From Lateolabrax maculatus (lineage: Eukaryota; Chordata; Actinopteri; Acropomatiformes; Lateolabracidae), in contig CM062218.1 in the NCBI GenBank assembly GCA_031216445.1, positions 25,390,001-25,454,000 on the forward strand: 64,000 nt of DNA, in the 5' to 3' direction. Shown here one piece after another: positions 44,886 to 55,674 of the stretch. Within the stretch, counting starts at the first letter, position 1. Each line of letters begins with the position of its first letter. Made by a program: the position numbers and the translations under genes. The notes under the pieces are model-generated. The model was not told the origin of the DNA. It did no database searches and saw only the letters and a program-made list of their open reading frames with translations.

Positions 44886-45910
44886 CTCCTGGTTACATTC
44901 CAACTCCGAGAGGTCCAATCCGTGAGCTAGTTGTTGACTATGTTGATATGATAAAACCAGTTGACGGAAAGAGGTATATGTTAGTCGTTGTGGACAGATT
45001 TTCGCGATGGCCTGAAGCTTGTCCAACTAAGCGAAAGGATGCTCAGTCAGTTGCCAAGTTTTTGTGTAGAGAAGTCATAAGCAGGTGGGGACTTCCGGAT
45101 CGGATATCCTCGGACAATGGAAAAGAATTTGTTGATAAGACTGTGAAATTGATTTTGCAAAAACTGGGAATGAAACAACGTCTTGGTGCTGTTTATCATC
45201 CACAAAGTCAAGGGATTTGTGAGAAAATTAATGGTATTTTGAAAAATCGCATTGTGAAAATTTGTCAACACACGGGCCTAAATTGGGTAGCAGCACTTCC
45301 ATTGGCATTAATGGTGTGTCGCTCAAGTGAGTTGCGTGATTTGCATATGACACCTCATGAGTTGCTTACAGGGAGACGGATGCCAACCCCTTGTTTGCGA
45401 ACAAGTGGAAAGGGTCCGAGTTTGTCTCTTTTGGAAGATGAAATGCGAGCATATGTTACATATATGGCTAATTTCCATAAAAGAATATCTACATATGTTT
45501 CTGACAGGCAAAGAAAAGAGGAGGTGCAGGAGAGGCTCGATGAGCACAAGAAAAACACAGTGCAACCTGGAGACAAGGTGTTTGTGAAGGTATTTAGAAG
45601 GAAGTGGTATAACGAACGCCGTGAAGGGCCATTTGAAGTTGTTCGCAGTACGGGAACTGCGGTCCAGGTTAAAGGGTCTCCAACATGGTATCATTTATCA
45701 CATTGTGTTAAAGCACCCAGAGAGGAGGTGCTACACCTGCAGAGTCAAGATGGTGAAGGCTCGAAGGCTTGTGGCGGTTCTTCTATCATTATGTGTGATG
45801 TTTTGTTTCTGTACGTTGTTGTTAACCTTTGCAAAGGCTATGATACTGAGATGGGTTGGTGTTGTAATGCCAGGAGATCAATCTCAGATGCCATTATTAC
45901 AGATAACTAA
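44886..45910 (+). pseudogene. pol: ERV-B integrase core and C-terminal domain
   Basis: The frame is open from just after the hairpin to TAA at 45908 (320 codons from ATG 44948). The first catalytic Asp is in VVDYVDM (about 44931-44950), the second in SSDNGKEF, and the Glu in CEKING exactly 35 residues on: a complete D,D-35-E triad. Then come WVAALPLALM, HELLTGRRMP and a C-terminal domain with GDKVFVKVFRRKW and WYHLSHC. This domain is well preserved, but it is cut off from the rest of pol by the hairpin and the large upstream deletion. Confidence 0.75.
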
Positions 45911-45935
45911 CACAGACAGGAGGAAGTGGAGATAG
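45750..45935 (+). pseudogene. env: ERV-B env start, overlapping the pol end
   Basis: In a different frame from pol, ATG at 45750 opens 61 codons. A basic start (MVKARR) precedes a long hydrophobic stretch (LVAVLLSLCVMFCF and on), a signal peptide; the frame ends at TAG 45933-45935. A pol/env overlap of this kind is usual in gammaretroviruses. The rest of env is not found. Confidence 0.5.
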
Positions 45936-46507
45936 AAGGAGAGTTGGTGGAAAAGTATCCATATTGAATGTTTAATCTTGATATAATCTTAACATCTATT
46001 TCTATTATTGTGTTGGTATCTAGTAGTTATACTGGATGATATGATTAAAGGGGGGAAATGGGAAAATGTGAATCATAAAAAGGAATGATATGATGTTGTG
46101 ACTATTCACATTCACTTCTGTATGCGATGTTTGATTTGCATTTGTTTTGCAAAAGATACTGGTTGTTTTTTCTTTCCTTCCAGAAGGACATTGGGGGAAA
46201 GATATACTAAAGGGATTCAGACACTCAAAAATGGACAATCACAATGGACTGAAGGATTCTGAACAAGGACACTGACAAAATGTTCAGAATCAATACATCG
46301 ACACTACGTTGAGAGTCGACGCTGCTGAGGAGTTGCAGTGTGATATATATTTTTATGTTTTTTATATGATATTGCATGAATGATACTAAACTTTTATAAT
46401 ATTTTCTTTTCGTACCAATTGTTTGGAGAAAGATGTTTTCTGATATTGAGTGAGTATATTGAGACCTCAGATGTTTTCTTTTTTTCCTTAACGCTTAGGG
46501 TTAAAAT
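45936..46507 (+). other. ERV-B 3' remnant with polypurine-like tract
   Basis: No gene seen. A purine run AAAGGGGGGAAATGGG (46047-46062) looks like a polypurine tract, which would precede a 3' LTR, but no LTR matching the 5' side was recognised. Confidence 0.35.
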
Positions 46508-46700
46508 ATTTACAGAGACCCAACAATTTCCACCATGAGTAGCACTTGGTGAGGAAAAACTCCCTTTTAACAGGTAAAAACCTCAAGCTGAACCAGGCTC
46601 TGGGTGGGCAGTCATCTGACTCGACAGAGTTGGGTTGAAAGTGGAATAAAGCAGGGGAAAAAGGAGAGAGAGCAGGTGAGACACATAATAATCAGACTAA
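46508..46700 (+). repeat. Dispersed teleost repeat, copy 1
   Basis: Begins TTACAGAGACCCAACAAT and contains GGAAAAACTCCCTTTTAACA and a GAACCAGGCTC stretch. I recognise it by memory as a repeat found throughout teleost genomes. A second copy is at 49914. Confidence 0.6.
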
Positions 46701-47848
46701 TAATAATAACTGCAGCAATGAGTGTGGAGCAGGAACATGGGGGCTGTAAACGATCTGCAGTCAGAGATCCAGATTCTACAGTTCGAGAGGCAGAGACACC
46801 TGTTGGTTCAGGGCTCACCTGAGAGAGGGTGTCTGCCTCCTGTTCATGCAATAGGTCTATCCTGGTTTACTATGGCCATAGGAAATAATTAATAATTATT
46901 AACTATTATATACTAATAATTATTATTAAATAATTAATTATTATTAAAAAACAGGGCACCACCCTGAAAACAGGGAAATGATGGCCATATGCATTAACCT
47001 AGTCTCAAAAAAGGTACTAGACTATCAATCTGGAACCTTGATAATAATTATATTAAATAACTACAACTAACTAACCAAAATTGCCATATCAAATAGCTAG
47101 TAAAGTTAAAGGATTTTAGGTTCTGACTGCACGCACGCAGTTCAGGTACACGCCAGAAAGAATGTGTGTGTGTTTCTTTATTCTGCCTCGTGTGTTCTGT
47201 GTGCACAAGCATAAACCATGTGTTAGGTCAGAACAAGAGAGTTTCGAAGCGGGAGCTTTAAATGTCCTCTCTACGAGTGGACATGTCGAAGTGTGTGTGT
47301 ATGTGATGTGTGTAGGATTATGGTGCCAGGTTAGAAAAGATCATTAGTTTGCAAGCAGGACATATTGTAACTGTGTAACAAGTAACTATAAGTACTTGCA
47401 CAAAGCTTAACTAACAACAAGTGGCTACCAATCGCTATAATTATGAGATTTTTCTAATTTTTTCTCCAATTTAATATGCTTCAACTATCTTAATATTTGT
47501 ATATTTGTGTAGCAACTTATAATGTAAGTAATTAATGACATCTTGTAAAATTATAATGTAACTATAATAAACTTCTTTGTCACTCAAAACAAAATTATTT
47601 TCCTTATTTCCTCCATTGGAGATATTGCAAATATTGTAACATAGTAATGTCTTCTGGACTTTTTAACATTTATGTTAATAGCATGGTTTTGATTGGACGG
47701 CATTGGTGTATTAGGTGATTTGTAGATGGCCCATATACTGTGTCTTTGAATAAAAGACAGAGCTTTCAGCCTGTTTCTCCCATGGAACTCTTTCTATTTG
47801 AGTTCTGTTAGGGATATTGCTGAGGTTTTGGCATATGTGTTTGGGTTT
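46701..47848 (+). other. Intergenic; AT-rich palindrome, no gene seen
   Basis: An AATAATTA-type inverted sequence sits at about 46885-46945, and TG runs near 47165 and 47295. No convincing coding or RNA gene. Confidence 0.4.
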
Positions 47849-48847
47849 ATGATGACTGCCCTTCCACAAGAGCAGTACTGTTTTCCAAGCTCTAATGCCT
47901 CTTGTGTTAGGGCACAGTTAAGTGAGGTGACTAAATATGCCCTCTATTTGTTGTTTGCTTTAGGCATGCTGGTTACCATTTTAGGGAACTCTGTTGACAT
48001 TGTGTCAATAGGCCATTTTAAGCAGTTGCATAATCCTACTAATGTGCTTATTTTATCTCTTGCTGTGGTTGATGTTATTGTGATGCTATTGTTATTGTGA
48101 TGCCCTTCTGCACCATCCGTACCGTACATGGCTGCTGGTTTTATGGTGTCAACTGCACTCCAGTTTTGATGTGTTTCTCACCACTCTTTCTATCTTCCAC
48201 CTAATTTGCATTGCTGTAGACAGACACCAAGCGATATGTAATCCTCTGCATTATTACACGAAAATGACAATGTCAGTGGCCATACAGTACAAAATGACAA
48301 TGTCAGTGGCCATACATTATGGTATGTTGCAGCTGGGCACTGGCTGCTGTCTACTCTTATGGACTGCTTTACTCAAAGGCCAACGTAGCAGGGTTAGAGG
48401 ATTACATGGTATCAATAAACTGCCTTGGCAGTTGTAACCTCCTCTTTAACCCCCTTTGGGGAATCCTGGACAGTGTTATTTGCTTTTTCTTTCCCTGCAC
48501 TGTAATAGTTTTCCTGTACACTAAAATATTTATTGTGGCTAAAGAGCATGTAAGAGATTGGAGATATGAGCAACTGTTCAAATGACAGAGGAAGAAGTGG
48601 GTTGATTAACCAGTCTGAGCACAAAGCTGTAAAGACTCTGTGTATTGTGCTCGGTGCATTCATCTTTTGTTGGATGCCCTTTTTTATAAATTCAATAATT
48701 GATGCCTACACTGGCTTCACCACACCTCCTGCCATCTTTGAAGCATTTGTTTGGTTGGATTACTTCAATTCAACCTTAAACCCAATTATTTATGCCTTTT
48801 TTTTATCCCTGCTTCAAAAAATGTTTTTTTTTAATTGTCACCCTTAA
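47849..48847 (+). pseudogene. Trace amine-associated receptor (TAAR) pseudogene
   Basis: A single-exon class A GPCR. From ATG 47849: an N-terminus with QEQYCFPSSNASC, TM1 (GNSVDIV, the usual Leu-Val changed), HFKQLHNPTN loop and TM2 (LSLAVVDV). A frameshift near 48093 precedes MPFCTIRTVHGCW; a further shift leads to the TM3 end with AVDRH (DRY changed to DRH). A 30-bp tandem duplication (48261-48290, 48291-48320) doubles KMTMSVAI. More shifts follow, then TM6 (FIFCWMPFF) and TM7 (NSTLNPIIYAFF, the TAAR signature). The ligand is unknown. Isolated here; TAAR genes usually cluster, so neighbours may lie beyond the window. Confidence 0.8.
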
Positions 48848-49913
48848 AATATTTAGCTCAAATTCCTCAACAATGAGCATAACTATTAAATGATACTGTA
48901 CTGATAAACTGTACTACTTACTATTTTCTATTATGTATTACTATTCAGTATAATATATGCAATAAATGTCTTTGTTTTGCTTTTGTCATTAATAATTACA
49001 ACATGCATTTTTTTTGTTTAAAAAAAAAGTTTTGAGATAATAATCTTTGTACTACATTAGGTGTGGTACAGTTTGTACAACATCATCCTTTATTTTACTG
49101 TGACCCTTATTAATGTAAGTCTCTGATTAACTTTACACATAATTCTTCCTGTCAAAATTTTCAGTATTTTAATTTAAAAATACCTTTCAATAATAACTTG
49201 TAGACTTTTTAGTCTAGACTTTTTTAGTATTTAGGGATGTTTTAAATTCCTTTTATATGTTTTTCATTGTGCCTAAAGTCCAGTAATACATGGATTGAAG
49301 ACAAAATACTCAGACCTTCATTTTTTTCTGCATGACTGTGAAATTTATATATTAAAATCAAGAATTTCTATGAGTTTGAAAGAGCAACAATGAAAACAAA
49401 TGAATTGTATTTAAACTACATAACCTTGCCAGTAAACATTTTATAGAAATGTTACATTTTTGGGTTGACCTCATTCTCTGATTTTGTAAAACATAAACAA
49501 TTAGTACATGATGTTTAACATGTATTAAATGAATATACAAACATTTTATAGGTTATTCACAGATAGCTGTCGCTTAAATGATGGAAATATCTCATACATT
49601 TTCTTTTTGCATGCTTCACACCAACGGGGCTTGAAATATGTGAACGCCACTTCCCACAAAAAACAGAGAATGTGTGCACCTATAGGATAAGCCTGAACAG
49701 GTGTGCAGGCATGTGTGCACACACTTATACTTATTATTAATGCTGTACGCCATTCTTGTCTTTTGTTCACAAGTAAACTTTTCCTAGCCAGTGTCAGAAA
49801 TGAGACCCAAGGGCTGGTATTTTAACTTTCAAAATGCTGTGTTAAAAAAGAAAAACACTACTCAGTGTCTCGTATTACTACTTATACTACTCAGACTTTA
49901 TGTAAAATATTAT
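48848..49913 (+). other. Intergenic, nothing recognised
   Basis: AT-rich DNA without coding, RNA or repeat features I can support. Confidence 0.4.
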
Positions 49914-50086
49914 TTACAGAGACCCAACAATTCCCACCATGAGCAAGCATTTGGCGAGAGTGGCAAGAAAAAATTCCCTTTTAACAAGTAGAACTGGGCT
50001 CTGTGTGGTTGGCCATCTGCCTTGGCCGGGTTGACTTGAAAAGGAAAGAGAGACAGGGAAAGGGGAGAGAAAGCAGGAGAAAAGAA
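49914..50086 (+). repeat. Dispersed teleost repeat, copy 2
   Basis: Same repeat and orientation as at 46508, with moderate divergence. Confidence 0.6.
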
Positions 50087-50087
50087 A

Positions 50088-50819
50088 ACATCAACTTCTT
50101 TTGTTGAAATAAGGTGTTTTATGACAGTTGATGTTTATTATGGTCACATTATTATGAAAACACTCAGTTCTGTTGAATAACATCATTCAGAGCAAGTTTG
50201 CTTATTTATCAACTTCTTTTGTTAAAATAAGGTGTTTTTTGACAGTTGATGTTTATTATGGTCACATTATTATGAAAACACTCAGTTCTGTTGAATAACA
50301 TCATTCAGAGCAAGTTTGTTTATTTATCAACTTCTTTTGTTGAAATGAGGTTTTTTATGACTGTTGATGTTTATTATTTTAACATTATTATGAAAACACT
50401 CCTTTCTGTTGAATAACATCATTCAGAGCAAGTTTGTTTATTTATCAACTTCTTTTGATGAAATAAGGTGTTTTATGACTGTTGATGTTTATTATGGTCA
50501 CATTATTATGAAAACACTCCTTTCTGTTGAATAACATCATTCAGAGCAAGTTTGCTTATTTATCAACTTCTTTTGATGAATTAAGGTGTTTTATGACTGT
50601 TGATGTTTATTATTTTAACATTATTATGAAAACACTCCTTTCTGTTGAATAACATCATTCAGAGCAAGTTTGCTTATTTATCAACTTCTTTTGTTGAAAT
50701 AAGGTGTTTTATGACAGTTGATGTTTATTATGGTCACAGTATTATGAAAACACTCCTTTCTGTTGAATAACATCATTCAGAGCAAATTTGCTTATTTATC
50801 AACTTCTTTTGTTGAAATA
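50088..50819 (+). repeat. ~118-bp satellite block, forward orientation
   Basis: About six monomers begin ATCAACTTCTTTTG at 50090, 50208, 50327, 50445, 50563, 50681 and (partial) 50799. They are reverse complements of the monomers in 55675-64000. Monomers differ by a few percent. Confidence 0.9.
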
Positions 50820-51150
50820 AAATGTTCAATCAGCAGAAATGAGTGTTTTCATGCTTTTGTGAATAAAATAAACAGCACCTTATTCCATCAAATGAAGTTA
50901 AAAAATGAAGAAACTTGCTCTAAATGATGTTTTTCAGCAGAAATGAGTGTTCTCATGCTTTTGTGATGAAAATCTACATCACCAGTCATAAAACATCTTT
51001 TTCATCAAAAGACGCTCAAAAACGTGAGAGCTTGCTTAAAATGATGTTATTCATCAATTTACTTGCTTTGGAGTGTTATTCAGCAGAAATGAGTGTTTTC
51101 ATGCTTCTCTGAAGAAAATCTTTGCAGTGTTAGAACAGCAGAAATTAGAT
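50820..51150 (-). repeat. Degenerate satellite monomers, reverse orientation
   Basis: Orientation flips at about 50820. Diverged copies follow (AGCAGAAATGAGTGTTTTCA, near 50832 and 51087) and fade by ~51150. Confidence 0.7.
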
Positions 51151-51422
51151 GATTTTTTACATCTCTCACATTGCATTGTATTTTCTCTAGCATATCACAT
51201 GATAAAAACATCTTCTTTCATCAAAAGAAGCTCAAAAATATGGAAAATTGCTTCAAATTATGTTACGTGGTATATTTTACGTGGTATGATGTGCTGCAGA
51301 ATATAAAATGCAACGCTAACAGATGAAAAATATGTTTTGATGTGTGATAGTTAAGAAGTATAATAATGAGAAGTAGATGTTAAAAATGATCCATAAAAAA
51401 CATATTTCGTATGATTTTCACT
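51151..51422 (+). other. Spacer, nothing recognised
   Basis: AT-rich; a few satellite-like words, no gene. Confidence 0.35.
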
Positions 51423-52067
51423 TGTGATCCTCACTGACCCAGCCATGATCCCAAGTGCACCTGCAGGGGTGAACTGGTATGAACCAGTAGGATCTTATTC
51501 ATGAACACGCTCATGTAACCTTCACTGCTTTGAATTTGCTGCACCTGACTGTAACCTTGAAGCATACACACCAATTATATTTGGGCACTATCATTCTTGG
51601 GCATTAGCGCTCTTGGCAGTAACCCACTAGAATCAGCATGTTTTCTTTTTTTAAAAAATCCCACCAGAATGAGCTAGAAATAAGGGTGTCTAGGAGCAGT
51701 GAAAACGAAGGTAATTATGAAACCTGAGTGAAAGAACGGGGAATACTAGTGTAATTTGAGGCCAGGCTCATGACAAGAGCCTTAGTGCATACAGTAAAAA
51801 TATCCTGGAAATAACCTAATGGTGTAACAAAACAGTTGAAACCAGTATCCAAGAGGATGGACAATAGACGTGGTGTGTGATCCCAAGAGTATAAAGGTCG
51901 GGGGTTCACAGCAGTACAGGTCAGAGTTCTTCAGGTGTATCTTGTGTGCACTTTGAACATCACTCCTTTTTTTGTCGACAATAAAAGTCTTTTTTACTGC
52001 CCAGAGCTCTGTCTCCAGCTGATGATTTTTGAACACTAACGAGGAGCCTTTTGGATGATTGATTGCA
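51423..52067 (+). repeat. Possible solo LTR
   Basis: A ~645-bp block with TATAAAGG at 51890-51897, then AATAAA at 51980-51985 about 85 bp later, then a short U5-like tail. TG and CA can be placed at the ends, but the boundaries and target duplication are not established. It differs from ERV-A and ERV-B. Confidence 0.35.
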
Positions 52068-52139
52068 GCTCAAAAATCTTTTTGGTCCAGTGCCTGGAAT
52101 TTTAGTTCAAAGGTCACATCAGTTATTCATTAATTTTCT

Positions 52140-52440
52140 GTCTTTGCAGTCTTAAAACAGCAGAAATTAGTGTTTTCAAGCTTCTGTGAAGAAATTGTAC
52201 ACCACCAGTCATAAAACATCTTATTTCATCAAATGAAGCTAAGAAATGTGGAAACTTGCTTAAATGATATTATTCATCAAGTTTCTGTTTTTGCAGTAAT
52301 AGAACAGCAGAAATTAGTGTTTTCAAGCTTCTGTGAAGAAAATCTACATCAACAGTCATAAAACATCTTCTCTCATCAAAAGAAGCCAGAAAAAGAAGAA
52401 ACTTGCTCTAAATTATGTTATTCATCATGGTTCTGTCTTT
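52140..52440 (-). repeat. Degenerate satellite monomers, second patch
   Basis: Two to three diverged monomers (AACAGCAGAAATTAGTGTTT, near 52155 and 52303) in the same orientation as the large array. Confidence 0.65.
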
Positions 52441-52472
52441 GCATGTTATTCATCATGTTTTTGTCTTTGCAG

Positions 52473-53280
52473 TTTTTTTGGAAAACATAATATAAACATA
52501 ACTACAACAATTTCAAGACCATGCAAGTAAGTATGCAACTCCTTCACCGTAATCACACCCATGTTATCTTAATTATGTCTTTTCTTATGTCAAGTCCATG
52601 TACCGCAAACCATTTCCACTAATCTCACTTGTGTTTGTTTTTATTGGGAGTTCAGTGGTGAACTCCAAATCTATCTAGAAACCTTCTTGACAAACTAAAA
52701 ATGACATATACAGCCACACTTTTAAATCTCTACTTTCACCAATTCCATGTTCCTGCCGCTCTACTTGAATGGACATATAACATTTCGTCCTGAAAAAATA
52801 TTGGATCAACTTTGCAACTTTCAAAAAGTAAGCCATCATACGTTTACAACATGCATGCCTCTACACTTTTCATACATGAATTATCCTATATTATCTTCAC
52901 TTCCTCCCTTTTTGTGAAACTGTCCTAATTGTTTTTTTTCTATGGTGTTTTAGACGTACCCAGATCATTATTCTAATTATTGATGTGCTGAAGAAATACA
53001 ACATCAGGACTGTGGACAAACCTAATGTACACATAATTACATTGTTACTGTCAATATGGACCTGTATGCCTAGTCAAACTACCACATGCATGCCCATACA
53101 CACTCTGTACTAACCCTTTCATACATATCTTGTATTATCTTTACCTTTTCCCCTGTTGTGCAACTGTTTTCAATCACTAATTTTACATGCTTTTTCTGTT
53201 GTGTTCCATATTTGGCACTCGAGGCGTGGTTTGACTGTGTTATTGATGCCACCTACAGCACCACAGAATGTCTGGACTGA
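52473..53280 (+). other. Exon-like fragments of unknown gene
   Basis: Three segments have splice-like borders: 52473-52526 (acceptor TTTGCAG, donor GTAAGT), one ending at 52827 (GTAAGC; it reads NGHITFRPEKILDQLCNFQK) and one starting at 52954 (acceptor TTTTAG; an in-frame stop follows). They do not form an intact frame together. I do not recognise the protein. Confidence 0.25.
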
Positions 53281-54924
53281 TGTCTGTACTAGTACAAAAA
53301 ATTGTCTGCAGAGGGCGCTCTAAGCTCAGCCAATCTAACATGCATAGCTCTCGTGGTATTACAGCCCAGGTAACGGTCAAAAACGACACATGAAAACGGC
53401 AAACAATGATTTGAAAAGGGTTGTTGACACGGCTTATGTCTTAACATTTACCTTGTTTAATTGGTAGCCGTTGTCGAAAGAAAATGCCAAACTTCTGCAC
53501 TGCACATGGCGGCTCCGATGATCATAAGTCGTTCCGTACGTGCAAATGAAGGGTTCGTTCGTTGTACCATTAGCTGCTATTCACGTGTCACTCCTTAGCT
53601 ATTCGCTGTGCAATGCATATGGAAGTTCCCAATGATAACACCGTCCCAACCCACGGTGGTAGGATGGTGTCTTTGTTGAAATGTTACGACCACCCTCAGT
53701 TCCCATCCCAAGGTCTCTTGCTGCTAACCTCCATTAGCTGTGGTTAGCATTGGTAGTGCGGTGAACACTGCTGACTGCCACCTCTCCGTCTACCTGTGAC
53801 TGCTTGTGACCTTGTGCTTTCCCAAAAGTGTGCTTCCTTAATTAAATAAAAACCCAATATGTGTAAGCGGTCCAAAATACTCTCGCTGGATACTCTCACT
53901 GACATCCCTAATTCTAAGCTAATGAATATGCTACAATTTTTAATTTCAGATGGTTACACAGTAATGACAACACACTGCTCTTCCATCACAATGAAAGACT
54001 GAAAGCAACTAAGAGAAACCATTAGGGACATTATTTAAAATGACCATACATATATACATGTAGTTTCCCTCTCACATACAGACAAGAAACCAAACTCGTT
54101 CACAAAGTACACTGACAACCTCTTACACATACAAGTGAAATGCTTTTATATACCCAACTGGAACATTCTCACACAAGCAACTGAATACTACTAGTATTCA
54201 TACTAGTACTAGTAAAATGTGCTCATATACACGTGAAAATGTTCCTCTCAGATATTTAAGCACTCATTCACATGCTCTACTGAACATGCTCTCACACGCA
54301 AGTGAAGCACTGTCACATACATAGCTGAAACTCTCATAAAAACTACTATCATCTTTTACATAGTATACTCAAAAACTTTCACACATACCTGTAAAATGTG
54401 GGTTTAAAGGGGTTTTCAGTAGAATGTGTGAATATGTTGGGTTTCATATGTGTATTTAACAGAGAACCACGTCTCTATATGCATGTCATTCTTAATTATG
54501 TCCCTAACAACTCCTCATAAGCAATGGCTGGACTGTCAATGTCTGTTTGATGCCCATTCTGCATCAATATATATGTAACTTCATACTGTGTATTTCTGTT
54601 ATGCAGACTTAAATGGCTCGCAGTTTGGCAATGACAAATCCGATGTTCTGGTCAACAGATATCCCATCTCTGTAACAGCAGTTACAGAGAACAGTCAGAA
54701 AATGACCTTGAAAAAAGTTTTTGGCCTCCAGCCTTACCATGTGGTTTTTTTTGTTGTTTGTATTGCCATCATGTCAAACCTGTAAATGTAGTTGTTCAGC
54801 ACTGCCACTACAACACTTCGCTCTTCTTTAGGCCTCAATAATACTACACATTGACACTGCAGCTACAAAAATGCAATATTTGCAAAACTACATGTAATAT
54901 TCACAATCTGTTAGTCAAGTAATG
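53281..54924 (+). other. Intergenic, mostly unrecognised
   Basis: A short GC-richer stretch is at 53290-53560. A possible exon starts at 54607 (acceptor TTATGCAG), an ~37-codon open frame containing NRYPISVTAVTE; no family is recognised. Otherwise nothing is supported. Confidence 0.3.
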
Positions 54925-55112
54925 AATGACTAACAACAGGAAGTAAGCCTCATGTGACATTCTTCATCCGATTTACATCAAATTCGTACGGTGTGCTCTA
55001 CGCATGATACCTGGCATCGGGGTCTGGTCACAAGGCCGCAAACCGCCCCGACGTGCACATGGGTGCGAGGGCTGGATCATCACTGCTTGCAGCCCTATTC
55101 AAATGCAGGAAT
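54925..55112 (+). repeat. Dispersed teleost repeat end, copy 1
   Basis: Contains CAGGAAGTAAGC, TCTACGCATGAT and CCCCGACGTGCACA, and ends GCTGGATCATCACTGCTTGC plus AGCC. Recognised from memory as the tail of a widespread fish repeat. Confidence 0.5.
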
Positions 55113-55489
55113 TATTATTATTTATCTTTTTATTGTTTCCTCACGTTTTTGGGGGCCTGGACGTGCGTGAAAAGTTGTGAAACTTTCCACACGCAAAGTC
55201 TGGTGAAAACTTTTATATTTAAATGGTCTTGGACATGAGCGTGGCAAAAATGCTCAATAGCGCACAGCGTTTCAAACTTAAACCCCCCATATTTTGGTTT
55301 GACCCACATGCCCCAAATTAAGCAGGTACATGTATCATGCCCAGACTTTAAAAAAAGCCTTTTGAAGCAATACCCAATGACCAACAGGAAGTCAGGCATT
55401 TTTAATTCGTTTCAAAACTTCACATTCTTGATCAGAGTCCCAGCCTGAACACGTGTAAACACCAATTAAGTGTCATAGTCACTGCGTCA

Positions 55490-55672
55490 CCTTCTGGCAA
55501 CAGGAAGTAAGCTTTATATCAAAATCTTCAACCGATTTATATCAAATTCTCACAGCGTGCTCTACGCATGATGTACAGTATGGGCATCCAGTCACTAACC
55601 TCGGCCATGGCATACCCCGACGTGCACACGGGGGTGGGGGCCCGATCATCAGTGCTCGCAGCTTTAATTATT
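55490..55672 (+). repeat. Dispersed teleost repeat end, copy 2
   Basis: Second copy in the same orientation about 560 bp downstream. It directly abuts the start of the satellite array. Confidence 0.5.
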
Positions 55673-55674
55673 AT

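Noticed and set aside
46047..46062. Firm 3' LTR call for ERV-B after the polypurine run
   Set aside because: No sequence after it matches the 5' side, so LTR boundaries cannot be supported.
55053..55399. Frames on both strands at 55053-55399
   Set aside because: They lie across dispersed repeat sequence, without protein motifs.
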